A stretch of 64,000 bases of DNA from Jejuia pallidilutea (GCF_002973595.1 NZ_PVEO01000008.1:85025-149024); one strand, 5' to 3'. Positions 26,091 to 34,930 are shown, numbered from the stretch's first letter. The notes: a model not told the origin generated them from the sequence alone. Numbers and translations are program-made.

Positions 26091-26098
26091 TTTTAAAA

Positions 26099-26142
26099 GT
26101 AATATAAGTTACAAATCCAACAGAAAAGGTTTTGTAATTTTG
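26099..26142 (+). promoter_or_regulatory. Crp/Fnr-type palindrome and -7 box of the persulfide dioxygenase operon
   Basis: GTAATATAAGTTAC at 26099-26112 matches GTAAC-N4-GTTAC at nine of ten fixed positions. TAATTTTG at 26135-26142 is an exact TAnnTTTG box starting 29.5 bp from the site centre. The start codon at 26199 lies 57 bp after the box. It begins 8 bp after the TauE/SafE stop codon. Confidence 0.75.
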
Positions 26143-26198
26143 CAAGCGTAATTAAACAGATTTCTTTTTTTTAGTGAATAATAAAAACACGTATTACA

Positions 26199-27611
26199 AT
26201 GAAAATAGAGCAAATATATACAGGTTGTTTAGCACAAGGCGCATATTACATCGAATCAAATGGCGAGGTAGCTATAGTAGATCCTCTACGCGAAACTCAA
26301 CCATATATTGATAAAGCTGAAAAGGAAAATGCTAAGATTAAATATATTTTTGAAACCCATTTTCATGCAGATTTTGTATCTGGTCATGTAGATTTAGCAA
26401 AAAAAACAGGAGCTACCATAGTTTTTGGTCCAGGGGCGAAAACAGAATACAATATTCATGAAGCTAAAGATAATGAAGTATTTAAACTTGGGGATATTAC
26501 TATAAAGGTATTGCACACACCAGGACATACTTTAGAGTCTGCCACGTTTTTATTATTGGATGAAAAAGGAAAAGAATATGCAATTTTCTCTGGCGATACG
26601 CTGTTTTTAGGTGATGTTGGCAGGCCAGATTTGGCTATAAAATCCGATTTAACAAAAGAAGATTTAGCCGGAATGCTTTACGATTCATTACGACATAAAA
26701 TAATGACGTTACCCGATGACGTAATTGTATACCCCGCACATGGTGCAGGTTCAGCTTGTGGTAAAAATTTAAGTAAAGAAACCGTTGGTGTTTTGGGAGA
26801 ACAAAAGAAAAGCAACTACGCCTTGAGAGCTGATATGACGAAAGAAGAATTTGTTACAGAAGTGCTTGATGGTATTGCGCCACCACCTCAATATTTTGCT
26901 AAAAATGCAATGATGAACAAAGTAGGTTACGATACCTTCGAAACGGTATTAAAAAAAGGGGATACACCCCTTGATCCAGAAACTTTTGAAGCTGTTGCCA
27001 ATAATGAAGATGCTTTGGTTTTAGATGTAAGAACCGAAAAAGAATTCGTAACAGGGCATATACCCAATTCAATCTTTATAGGTTTAAATGGAGGTTTTGC
27101 GCCATGGGTTGGTGCATTAATCACCGATTTAAAACAACCAATTCTTTTGGTTGCCCCAGAAGGACGAGAAGAGGAAACTGTAACTCGATTATCTCGTGTT
27201 GGTTACGATAATACTCTTGGTTATTTAAAAGGTGGTATTGAAGCTTGGAAGAAAGCAGGTAAAGATGTTGAGACTATTACATCTATCTCGGTTGATGAGT
27301 TTTCAAATCATTTTAAAAATAACAACATAAATGTTTTAGATGTTAGAAAAGATGGTGAGTACAAATCTGAACATTTGGAAGGTGAGAATGTAAAACACTT
27401 TGCCCTTGATTATATAAACGACAATATGAATACCATAAATAAAGATAACACCTATTATGTGCATTGTGCAGGTGGATATCGTTCTGTTATTGCTGCATCT
27501 ATTTTAAAAGCAAGAGGCTTTAACAAGCTTATAGATGTTGCTGGTGGTTTTGGTGCCATAAAAAAAACAGATTTACCAACAACAAATTTTGTTTGTCCAT
27601 CAACGCTATAA
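26199..27611 (+). CDS. Persulfide dioxygenase (MBL fold) fused to two rhodanese domains
   Basis: 470 residues. The N-terminal metallo-beta-lactamase domain (about 1-250) has THFHAD with His54, His56 and Asp58, HTPGH (His106, His110), SGDTLFLGDVGRPDL with Asp133, and His181, which matches ETHE1-type non-haem iron persulfide dioxygenases that oxidise persulfide to sulfite. The first rhodanese domain (about 261-355) lacks a catalytic Cys (the loop reads VAPEGREEE); the second (about 372-460) has Cys423 in HCAGGYRS and should be active. The fusion couples sulfur transfer and oxidation in the cytoplasm. It leads an operon with DUF2892 and HMA genes. Confidence 0.9.
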   Translation: MKIEQIYTGCLAQGAYYIESNGEVAIVDPLRETQPYIDKAEKENAKIKYIFETHFHADFVSGHVDLAKKTGATIVFGPGAKTEYNIHEAKDNEVFKLGDITIKVLHTPGHTLESATFLLLDEKGKEYAIFSGDTLFLGDVGRPDLAIKSDLTKEDLAGMLYDSLRHKIMTLPDDVIVYPAHGAGSACGKNLSKETVGVLGEQKKSNYALRADMTKEEFVTEVLDGIAPPPQYFAKNAMMNKVGYDTFETVLKKGDTPLDPETFEAVANNEDALVLDVRTEKEFVTGHIPNSIFIGLNGGFAPWVGALITDLKQPILLVAPEGREEETVTRLSRVGYDNTLGYLKGGIEAWKKAGKDVETITSISVDEFSNHFKNNNINVLDVRKDGEYKSEHLEGENVKHFALDYINDNMNTINKDNTYYVHCAGGYRSVIAASILKARGFNKLIDVAGGFGAIKKTDLPTTNFVCPSTL

Positions 27612-27633
27612 GCAATACTTTAAACTTTAAGAT

Positions 27634-27840
27634 ATGAAAAAAAACATGGGAACTTTAGATAAGAGCATTAGAATAATAATAGCAATTGCTATAGCACTTT
27701 TGTACTATTTTAATGTTATTTCTGGTACATTAGCTTATGTTTTAATGGCAGTAGCTATTATTTTTCTACTAACTAGTTTTATTAGCTTTTGTCCTTTGTA
27801 CACACTTTTAGGAATTAATACCTGTAAATTAAAAAAATGA
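27634..27840 (+). CDS. DUF2892 (YgaP-type) small membrane protein
   Basis: 68 residues with the family opening MGTLDKSIRIIIA and two helices (about 12-28 and 31-50), followed by SFCPLYTLLGINTC. This is the stand-alone form of the YgaP membrane domain, common beside rhodanese genes. The CP and terminal Cys resemble the second half of the domain. The start is 22 bp after the dioxygenase gene, and its stop overlaps the next start by 4 bp (ATGA), so the three genes form one unit. Confidence 0.85.
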   Translation: MKKNMGTLDKSIRIIIAIAIALLYYFNVISGTLAYVLMAVAIIFLLTSFISFCPLYTLLGINTCKLKK

Positions 27841-28106
27841 AAACTACACTAGAAATACAAAACTTAAAATGCGGTGGTTGCGCTAATACAATAATAAACA
27901 AACTGTCTGCAGTTAGCGGTATAGATACTGTATCTGTAAATACAGAACATAACACCGTGGAGCTATCATATGAAAGTGAAGCACATTTAGAAGATGCTAA
28001 AAAACTCTTAAAAACTATTGGGTACCCTATTGCTGGAGATAAAAATGCGTTAGGCACAAAGGCAAAATCGTTTGTGAGTTGTGCTATAGGTAGGGTTAAT
28101 AGCTAA
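27837..28106 (+). CDS. Heavy-metal-associated (HMA) domain protein
   Basis: 89 residues. The first 65 form a ferredoxin-like HMA domain with the motif LKCGGCANTI; the usual GMxCxxC is present as KCGGC, with Cys12 and Cys15 as metal ligands. A short basic tail with one more Cys follows (SFVSCAIGRVN). HMA proteins bind Cu(I) or similar soft metals, or act in thiol chemistry. Location in the persulfide operon suggests a link between sulfur species and soft metals, or a persulfide carrier, but this is inference. Confidence 0.82.
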   Translation: MKTTLEIQNLKCGGCANTIINKLSAVSGIDTVSVNTEHNTVELSYESEAHLEDAKKLLKTIGYPIAGDKNALGTKAKSFVSCAIGRVNS

Positions 28107-28111
28107 AAAAA

Positions 28112-28149
28112 TAAAGAGGTCGTCTTACTTTTTATAAACGGCCTCTTTA
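28112..28149 (+). terminator. Terminator after the persulfide operon
   Basis: TAAAGAGGTCGT (28112-28123) pairs with ACGGCCTCTTTA (28138-28149) over 12 bp with one G-T wobble and a 14-nt loop. The T-run is short, so termination strength is uncertain. Confidence 0.6.
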
Positions 28150-28463
28150 ATTTGAGTCTTTATTGGTTTCGTTTTATAAATTATTTGCTTTTAAATCTTT
28201 ACTATTAGCTTTCTCTTCCTTTATAAAAAACGAAGTAATTTTTAATACTCGTTAAAATTACTATCGGGAACTTATAGGCGCTATTTTTTTATCTTCTAGT
28301 GGTGTCTTCAATTTCTAGATATTACAGATAGTTCGTTTTTAATGCTGGTTTTCCACTCATGTCTTCTAATATAGCTTTTGTTAACGCTTTATTAGTTTCT
28401 AAAATATCTGCATATTATTTTCTTCTTTGTTTTAAAGGCTGTTTATAAATCATAAATTAAAAA
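28150..28463. other. Gene-free stretch with a possible minus-strand coding remnant
   Basis: No intact ORF, RNA gene or repeat family was recognised. On the minus strand, codons between 28414 and 28322 read 30 residues with protein-like composition (YADILETNKALTKAILE and onward) bounded by stops on both sides, and further short stop-broken stretches follow toward 28240. This may be a decayed gene, but the evidence is weak and the family was not recognised. Confidence 0.25.
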
Positions 28464-28495
28464 TTGTAAATCGTTAATTCTTAATATTATCTTCG
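28464..28495 (+). promoter_or_regulatory. Probable promoter of the cation exchanger gene
   Basis: TTG at 28464-28466, a 21-bp spacer and TATCTTCG at 28488-28495 (five of six fixed positions of TAnnTTTG) lie 15 bp before the start codon at 28511. Confidence 0.45.
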
Positions 28496-28510
28496 CAAAA
28501 AAAATAGTTT

Positions 28511-29455
28511 ATGAGTATCCTTTGGGTAGTTCTTGGTTTTGTATTATTGGTAGTAGGAGGAGAGTTTTTAGTACGATCATCAGTCGCTTTATCATTTAAA
28601 TTTAATATATCTAAAATGGTAATAGGTATGACGGTGGTATCCTTTGCCACTTCGGCACCAGAACTGTTAGTAAGTTTACAAGCCGCATTGTCTGGTTCTC
28701 CTGCCATTGCCATCAATAACGTAGTAGGCTCAAATATTGCAAATATTGGTTTGGTTTTGGGTGTAACAGCTTTGGTTGGGCCTATAGCTGTAGATAAATC
28801 TTTTTATAAATTGAATTGGCCGGTAATGATGGCTTATTCCCTGTTTCTATATTATTTCCTAAAAAATGATAATGTACTAAATGCTGTAGAAGGTGGGGGA
28901 CTCTTTTTAGGGTTAATTATGTTTCTTGTTGTACTAATTAAAAATGCTAAAAAAGATGCCATTACCGAAGAGGTTGATGAAACCTTAGCTGTTGTATCAA
29001 ACTTTAAAATAATAATTTGGTTGCTCATTGGTGCTTTGGCATTGTATTTTGGTAGCGAATGGTTGGTAGAAGGCTCTAAAGAAATCGCCCGTTCTGTAGG
29101 TGTAAGTGAAGCCGTTATAGGGGTTTCATTAATAGCTATAGGCACAAGTGTACCAGAATTGGCAGCCTCTGTTATTGCTGCGGCTAAACAAGAAAAAGCT
29201 ATTTCACTAGGGAATTTAATAGGCTCGAATATTTTTAATATTGGTTCTGTTTTGGGGTTAACATCGCTAGTAAAGCCAATAGCAGTTACCGAACCCCAAA
29301 TACTAACTAACGATATTTTCTGGATGTTAGGTTTTGCTGCTGTTCTTATACCTATGGTGCTCATACCCAAAAGAATGCAGATAAGTAGATTTAAAGGATT
29401 CTTTCTGGTAGTTGCCTACAGTGTGTTTATGCTGTTTGTTTTTACGAAAAGTTAA
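28511..29455 (+). CDS. Calcium/sodium antiporter (CaCA family, YrbG-like)
   Basis: 314 residues with ten helices in two inverted halves. The alpha repeats are clear: SFATSAPELLVS (about 46-57) and AIGTSVPELAAS (about 215-226), each with the ion-binding Glu after Pro. GGEFLVRSS near 19-27 also matches YrbG. Proteins of this type exchange Na+ or H+ for Ca2+ across the inner membrane. It appears monocistronic, with its own promoter and a 102-bp gap after it. Confidence 0.93.
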   Translation: MSILWVVLGFVLLVVGGEFLVRSSVALSFKFNISKMVIGMTVVSFATSAPELLVSLQAALSGSPAIAINNVVGSNIANIGLVLGVTALVGPIAVDKSFYKLNWPVMMAYSLFLYYFLKNDNVLNAVEGGGLFLGLIMFLVVLIKNAKKDAITEEVDETLAVVSNFKIIIWLLIGALALYFGSEWLVEGSKEIARSVGVSEAVIGVSLIAIGTSVPELAASVIAAAKQEKAISLGNLIGSNIFNIGSVLGLTSLVKPIAVTEPQILTNDIFWMLGFAAVLIPMVLIPKRMQISRFKGFFLVVAYSVFMLFVFTKS

Positions 29456-29557
29456 ACATGTTTCTGCTTAATTATTTTACACTTATTACCGTGTTTGCTT
29501 TTTAACACTTTTTCTGAAAGGTTAAGCCTTTATACATGACCTATTTAAAAAATAAAT

Positions 29558-30304
29558 ATGATGAAAACCCTCTATGCCCTTATAATTGTAAGCTCACTTT
29601 TGTCTTGTAATTCTTCTGAAAAAAAACTCACAGCTCAAGATATTATAGACAAAGCAATTACCGTACATTGTAATGGAAATTGTGAAAAAAGTACCGTTAC
29701 ATTTAAGTTTAGGGACAAAATATACAAATCTATTAAAGCGGATGGTTTGTATCAATATGAGCGTAAATTCTCAGATAGTATTAATAAGATAAAAGATGTA
29801 TTATCTAACACTGGTTTTAAGCGTTACATTAACGATAGTTTAGTTAAACTACCAGATACTTTGGCAACAACATATGCAAATAGTGTAAATAGTGTGCATT
29901 ATTTTGCACAATTACCCTATGGCTTAAACGCACCGGCAGCAAAAAAAGAACTTTTAGGCGAAACTACTATAAAAGGGAAGACGTACTATGAAATAGGCGT
30001 TACTTTTCGTGAAGAAGGTGGCGGTAGTGATTATGAAGATACATTTGTATACTGGATAAATAAAGCAGACTTTTCGTTGGATTACTTAGCCTATAGTTTT
30101 GCCGAAAATGGTGGAGGCATCCGGTTTAGAGAGGCTTACAACAAACGTATAATAAATAATATTACTTTTTTAGATTACAATAATTATAAGCCAGAAACGA
30201 AGGATGTAGATTTGAAAGATTTAGATACACTTTTTGAAGCAGGTAAACTTCAATTTGTTTCCAAAATTGAAACCGAGGATGTTAAGGTATTACTTAATAA
30301 ATAG
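29558..30304 (+). CDS. DUF6503-like lipoprotein of unknown function
   Basis: 248 residues. MMKTLYALIIVSSLLSC is a lipoprotein signal with Cys near residue 17, followed by a Ser/Asn-rich linker typical of surface or periplasmic lipoproteins. The body has LTAQDIIDKAITVHC, repeated aromatic strand segments and FVYWINKADFSLDYLAYSF, resembling the flavobacterial DUF6503 group, predicted to be beta-rich and LolA-like in shape. The start may be ATG 29558 or 29561. Function is not known. It converges on the histidine phosphatase gene with a 1-bp gap. Confidence 0.6.
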   Translation: MMKTLYALIIVSSLLSCNSSEKKLTAQDIIDKAITVHCNGNCEKSTVTFKFRDKIYKSIKADGLYQYERKFSDSINKIKDVLSNTGFKRYINDSLVKLPDTLATTYANSVNSVHYFAQLPYGLNAPAAKKELLGETTIKGKTYYEIGVTFREEGGGSDYEDTFVYWINKADFSLDYLAYSFAENGGGIRFREAYNKRIINNITFLDYNNYKPETKDVDLKDLDTLFEAGKLQFVSKIETEDVKVLLNK

Positions 30305-30305
30305 G

Positions 30306-30827
30306 TTATTGCACTGTTTTTACTAATACTTGTTTTTTACCTTCTTTTATGGTAATAATATAAAGACTGCTATTATCGTCATCAGCCATATCCTTAAACA
30401 TGTCTTTTTCTAAAATAAGGTTGGTAAAATGTGGGGTTGTGTTGCTGTGGCCAACAATAAGTACAGTTTTTCCTCGCGTGTCTTGTTTAAAAGATTCACT
30501 GTACATATCATTATTTGGGGTGTAGTATTGTATCTTTAAATTGAGAGCGTTTGCGGTTGGAGCTGCAGTTTCTTTTGTTCTATTGTAATTAGTGCTATAA
30601 ATAGCGTTTAGCTTTTTATCTTTAAAGTAAGTAGCCCAGAGCTTAGCTCTAAGTTTACCTTCACTTGTTAAATGCGGATCTTTGTTGGTTTTATCAGTTC
30701 TATCCTTTTCTGCATGACGAATTAGATAATAAGTTGTAGTTGTTTCCTTAATAATATTTTGAGCTGATAAAACTTGTAAAGAAAGTATTAAAAATAAAAT
30801 GCTAATGATGTTTATTGATGCTTTCAT
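30306..30827 (-). CDS. Exported histidine phosphatase family protein
   Basis: 173 residues with a Sec signal peptide (hydrophobic core ISILFLILSLQVLSA, cleavage near residue 22). The catalytic histidine motif YYLIRHAEKD follows at about 33-42, and the second conserved histidine is in VLIVGHSNT near 122-130. The domain is of SixA/phosphoglycerate-mutase type and should be periplasmic. The substrate is unknown. It is convergent with the DUF6503-like gene. Confidence 0.85.
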   Translation of the reverse strand: MKASINIISILFLILSLQVLSAQNIIKETTTTYYLIRHAEKDRTDKTNKDPHLTSEGKLRAKLWATYFKDKKLNAIYSTNYNRTKETAAPTANALNLKIQYYTPNNDMYSESFKQDTRGKTVLIVGHSNTTPHFTNLILEKDMFKDMADDDNSSLYIITIKEGKKQVLVKTVQ

Positions 30828-30888
30828 TAAAGACGTATTTAAGAATCTCTAATGTAAGAAATAAATATCTATAAGTTTACCACAAAAA

Positions 30889-30910
30889 AAAGCTGCTAAA
30901 AAGCAGCTTT
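30889..30910 (-). terminator. Terminator after purA (could work both ways)
   Basis: AAAGCTGCT (30889-30897) pairs with AGCAGCTTT (30902-30910) around AAAA. Read on the minus strand, the stem is followed by eight T, and it lies 21 bp after the purA stop codon. Confidence 0.82.
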
Positions 30911-30930
30911 CAAAAATATAATTTTAAATT

Positions 30931-32205
30931 CTAGTTTCTAAAAATAGTCTGTTTTCTATCAGGGCCAACTGAAACAATAGTAATTGGTGTTTCTAGCTCT
31001 TTTTCTAAAAATTCTATGTAATCATTTAATGCTTTTGGCAATTGCGACGCTTCAGACATTTTTGTTAAATCTTCACTCCAGCCCTGAAACTCGGTATAAA
31101 CTGGTGTTACATTTTCAGGTTCAATATTATATGGCAAGTGCTTTATAACTTCACCTTTATATTTGTAAGCGGTACATACTTTTAAAGTTTTAAACCCAGA
31201 AAGTACATCGCCTTTCATCATGTTTAATTGGGTAACACCGTTTACTTGACAAGCATATTTTAAAGCCACTAAATCTAACCAGCCACAACGTCTTGGGCGG
31301 CCAGTGGTAGCGCCAAATTCATGACCAACTTTTGCCATGGTTTCCCCATCTTCATCAAATAACTCTGTTGGAAATGGTCCAGAACCCACCCTTGTAGTGT
31401 AAGCCTTAAAAATACCAAAAACCTCACCAATTTGGTTGGGTGCAACACCTAAACCTGTGCAAGCTCCTGCAGCGGTAGTATTACTTGAAGTAACAAACGG
31501 ATACGTGCCAAAATCTATATCTAATAAAGAGCCTTGAGCTCCTTCGGCTAAAATTGTTTTGCCCTCTTTTTGTGCTTGGTACACATATTCTTCAGAATCT
31601 ATAAAAGTTAAGGATTTTAATACCTTAACAGCTTCAAAAAACTCGGTTTCTAATTCTGCCAAGTCATATTCTATTTCTGCATCGTAAAATGCAATCATAG
31701 ACTCATGTTTATTAGCAAGTGTTCTGTAGCGCTCTTTCCAGTCGCTTAATTCTAAATCGCCAACACGTATACCATTTCTCCCAGTTTTATCCATATAGGT
31801 TGGCCCTATTCCTTTTAGTGTAGAGCCTATTTTAGCTTTTCCTTTAGAGGCTTCACTAGCAGCATCTAATAGGCGGTGTGTTGGCAGTATTATATGTGCT
31901 TTTCTTGAAATTAATAGCGATTTTCTGTAATCTATATCTTGTTCTTCTAGCTTATCTAATTCTTTTTTAAAAATTACAGGGTCTATAACTACGCCATTGC
32001 CTACCAAATTTGTAGCATCGTCATGAAAAATCCCAGAGGGAATGGTATGTAATACATGTTTTTTGCCATTGAAAACTAAAGTGTGTCCTGCGTTTGGACC
32101 GCCTTGAAAACGCGCTATAATATTGTAGTTTTTAGTTAAAACGTCAACAATTTTTCCTTTGCCTTCGTCTCCCCATTGTAATCCTAGTAGTAAATCTACT
32201 GCCAT
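30931..32205 (-). CDS. purA: Adenylosuccinate synthase
   Basis: 424 residues, normal length. The N-terminal GTP site GLQWGDEGKGK (about 8-18) and NAGHT (38-42) hold the catalytic Asp and His; TTTGRPRRCGWLD near 300 is the family signature region. It makes adenylosuccinate from IMP, Asp and GTP, the first committed step to AMP. It lies 15 bp after the fur-type gene, in the gene order relA/spoT-fur-purA often seen in flavobacteria, and is closed by a terminator. Confidence 0.97.
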   Translation of the reverse strand: MAVDLLLGLQWGDEGKGKIVDVLTKNYNIIARFQGGPNAGHTLVFNGKKHVLHTIPSGIFHDDATNLVGNGVVIDPVIFKKELDKLEEQDIDYRKSLLISRKAHIILPTHRLLDAASEASKGKAKIGSTLKGIGPTYMDKTGRNGIRVGDLELSDWKERYRTLANKHESMIAFYDAEIEYDLAELETEFFEAVKVLKSLTFIDSEEYVYQAQKEGKTILAEGAQGSLLDIDFGTYPFVTSSNTTAAGACTGLGVAPNQIGEVFGIFKAYTTRVGSGPFPTELFDEDGETMAKVGHEFGATTGRPRRCGWLDLVALKYACQVNGVTQLNMMKGDVLSGFKTLKVCTAYKYKGEVIKHLPYNIEPENVTPVYTEFQGWSEDLTKMSEASQLPKALNDYIEFLEKELETPITIVSVGPDRKQTIFRN

Positions 32206-32220
32206 TGTAAAATAAATTAG

Positions 32221-32688
32221 TTAGTTATCCTGATTGGTTTCAGGAGATTTTCTATTTCCGTAGAAATAAAGTGAGTGGTTATTAATTTCAATATTGAAAA
32301 CTTCTTCAATAGTTTTTTTGATGGATTGAATCCTCGGGTCGCAAAATTCTATAACTTCACCTGTATCAGTTAAAATAACGTGATCGTGTTGTCTATCAAA
32401 ATACGACTTCTCGTAATGTGCTTGGTTTTGCCCAAATTGATGTTTTCTTACCAATTTACATTCCAAAAGTAGCTCTATTGTGTTGTATAAGGTAGCTCGC
32501 GATACCCTGTAGTTTTTGTTTTTCATATTGAGGTATAACGACTCAATATCAAAATGTTCTTGGTTATTATAAATTTCTTGAAGTATAGCGTAGCGTTCGG
32601 GTGTTTTTCTATGCCCGTTTTCCTCTAAAAAGCTTGTGAATACACTTTTTACAATCTCTTGGTTTTTGCTGTCTGTATTAGAATTCAT
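32221..32688 (-). CDS. Fur family transcriptional regulator
   Basis: 155 residues with a winged helix (about 14-85; [30 protein letters not shown]) and a dimer domain with [15 protein letters not shown]. The metal-site histidines HDH are present, but neither CxxC pair of the structural zinc site is: LTDTG stands where many Fur proteins have CxxCG. It therefore may be a Fur/PerR-like form without structural zinc. It lies between relA/spoT (22 bp) and purA (15 bp). Its metal or peroxide response cannot be assigned from this window. Confidence 0.9.
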   Translation of the reverse strand: MNSNTDSKNQEIVKSVFTSFLEENGHRKTPERYAILQEIYNNQEHFDIESLYLNMKNKNYRVSRATLYNTIELLLECKLVRKHQFGQNQAHYEKSYFDRQHDHVILTDTGEVIEFCDPRIQSIKKTIEEVFNIEINNHSLYFYGNRKSPETNQDN

Positions 32689-32710
32689 AATTGCGAGACA
32701 AATTTACACT

Positions 32711-34930
32711 TTATACTCTGGAAACCTTATCTATGCCATTAATTTTTTTAAGATTATCCAATATTTTTTTCAACAATGCTTTGTTTTTAACAATTAGTTT
32801 AATTTTTCCAGAAAACACACCATCATCAGTTTCAAAACTTAAACTTTTCATGTTAACATGTAAGTTGTTAGATATTACTTTTGTAATGTCGTTTACTAAT
32901 CCCATATGGTCTATCCCAGAAATTCTAATTTCGGTAGCATATTCCTGCTGGCTAGAATCTATCCATTTTGCTGGCATTATCCTATAGGCGTAATTAGATT
33001 GTAGACTTAGCGCATTTGGGCAGTTATGTTTATGTACTTTAATACCTTCGGAAACTGTTAAAAAGCCAAAAACATCATCACCAGGAATGGGGTTACAGCA
33101 ATTGGATAATTTATAATCTAATTTTTCTTCTTCTTTACCAAACACCAAAGAATCGTAATTAGATGTAATTTCATCTTTCTCAAGTTGTTCTTTAGATATG
33201 GTTTGCTTTCTAGAAATTTTATTTTTAATAAAACTTACAAGGGCATTACTTCTAGACGAGGCAAATTCTTTAAGCATGGTATTGTCTATAGAGCCAATAC
33301 CTACACGGTAAAATAAATCTAAACTTGTTTTTAAATTAAAATAGCGCACCAAATCGTTAACAGAAGATTCATTAAGCGTTATTTTAAGCTGTTTTAATTT
33401 TCGTCTTAAAACTTCTTTTCCTTCTTCAGCTATAAGTTTACGGTCTTCTTTAAGAGCAGATTTTATTTTAGCCCGTGCTCTTGCTGTAGTGGTGTAGTTT
33501 AGCCAGTTTGCATTTGGTTTAGAGCTATCTGAAGTAATAACTTCTACTTGATCGCCACTTTTTAACTCATGACTTAGCGGTACTAGTTTTCCGTTAACTC
33601 TTGCGCCTCTTGTGCGCATACCAACTTCAGTATGAATATGAAATGCAAAATCTAGGGATGTTGCGCCTTTGGGTAGCGATTTTAATTCACCAGCGGGTGT
33701 AAATACAAATATTTCCTGCGCATAAAGGTTTAGCTTAAATTGCTCAACAAAGTCTACGGCATTTAAGCTAGGGTTTTCAAGCGCTTCCTGTAACCTGTTA
33801 ATCCAGTTTTCTAAATTGTCTTCTTTTTCGCCTTCTTGCTTGTATTTATAGTGTGCTGCATAGCCTTTTTCGGCAATCTCATTCATGCGTTCACTACGAA
33901 TTTGTACTTCTACCCAATTCCCTTTTGGCCCCATTACGGTAATGTGTAAGGCTTCGTAACCTGTACTCTTTGGTGAAGAAATCCAATCGCGTAATCGTAA
34001 GGGGTTTGGTCTAAAATGGTCGGTAACAATAGAGTAGATTTTCCAAGCTATAAATTTTTCGTTTTCTTCATCGGTGCTGTAAATAATCCTTATGGCAAAC
34101 TTATCGTATACTTCATCAAAAGAAACGCCCTGTTTTACCATTTTTTTGCGAATGGAAAATATAGATTTAGGCCTTCCTTTTATAGTGTACTTAAAGTCTT
34201 CTTTGTCTAACGATTTTTTAATAACCTCACTAAACTGTTCAATATATTTATCCTGATCTTCTTTACTCTCCTTAATTTTGTTTAAGATATCGAAGTAAAC
34301 TTCAGGTTCAGTATATTTTAGAGATAAGTCCTCTAGTTCAGTTTTAATATTATACAGCCCAATTCTGTGTGCTAAGGGCGCGTAAATATATAGTGTTTCA
34401 GAAGCAATTTTAACCTGTTTATCGGCGCGCATAGAGTCCATGGTTTGCATATTGTGCAAACGGTCTGCTATTTTAATGATGATTACTCTAACATCGTCAT
34501 TCAATGTTAGCAACATTTTTCTGAAATTCTCAGCTTGAAGAGATACATTCATATCCTGCTCCTTGCTTAGAGACGATATTTTGGTGAGCCCGTCAACAAT
34601 TCTGGCTACAGTTTCACCAAATAATTGTTCAATATCATTAATGGAATAGGTTTCGCTGTCTTCAACAACATCATGCAATAGTGCCGCGGCAATAGATGTG
34701 CCATCTAGCCCAATTTCTTGCGCTACAATTCTAGCTACTGCTAGCGGATGGAAAATATAAGCCTCACCAGATTTTCTGCGTTGGTCTTTGTGTCCATCCA
34801 AGGCCACTTCAAAAGCCTTTCTTATAAGCTTTTTATCTTCGTCAGATAATGTTGTGTAGCTTACTTTTAAAAGTTTTTTGTAGGCTTTGGTAATTTCCTT
34901 GTTCTCTATTTCTATTTCTTCTTCAGACAT
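32711..34930 (-). CDS. spoT: Bifunctional (p)ppGpp synthetase/hydrolase, RelA/SpoT family
   Basis: 739 residues. The HD hydrolase domain (about 35-195) has HDVVEDS, so the hydrolase is likely active. The synthetase domain (about 245-370) includes GRPKSIFSIRKKM and YEALHITVMGP. A TGS domain (about 405-465, FVFTPAGELKSLPKGAT), a helical region, a zinc-finger-like Cys segment (NCCNPIPGDD, near 620) and a C-terminal ACT domain follow. It sets the alarmone level in stringent response. It is the first gene of the minus-strand unit with fur and purA. Confidence 0.95.
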   Translation of the reverse strand: MSEEEIEIENKEITKAYKKLLKVSYTTLSDEDKKLIRKAFEVALDGHKDQRRKSGEAYIFHPLAVARIVAQEIGLDGTSIAAALLHDVVEDSETYSINDIEQLFGETVARIVDGLTKISSLSKEQDMNVSLQAENFRKMLLTLNDDVRVIIIKIADRLHNMQTMDSMRADKQVKIASETLYIYAPLAHRIGLYNIKTELEDLSLKYTEPEVYFDILNKIKESKEDQDKYIEQFSEVIKKSLDKEDFKYTIKGRPKSIFSIRKKMVKQGVSFDEVYDKFAIRIIYSTDEENEKFIAWKIYSIVTDHFRPNPLRLRDWISSPKSTGYEALHITVMGPKGNWVEVQIRSERMNEIAEKGYAAHYKYKQEGEKEDNLENWINRLQEALENPSLNAVDFVEQFKLNLYAQEIFVFTPAGELKSLPKGATSLDFAFHIHTEVGMRTRGARVNGKLVPLSHELKSGDQVEVITSDSSKPNANWLNYTTTARARAKIKSALKEDRKLIAEEGKEVLRRKLKQLKITLNESSVNDLVRYFNLKTSLDLFYRVGIGSIDNTMLKEFASSRSNALVSFIKNKISRKQTISKEQLEKDEITSNYDSLVFGKEEEKLDYKLSNCCNPIPGDDVFGFLTVSEGIKVHKHNCPNALSLQSNYAYRIMPAKWIDSSQQEYATEIRISGIDHMGLVNDITKVISNNLHVNMKSLSFETDDGVFSGKIKLIVKNKALLKKILDNLKKINGIDKVSRV

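Noticed and set aside
25829..26107. Alternative plus-strand frame over the end of the TauE/SafE gene
   Set aside because: It overlaps a well-supported membrane protein gene in another frame and has an Arg/Tyr-rich composition typical of a shifted frame.
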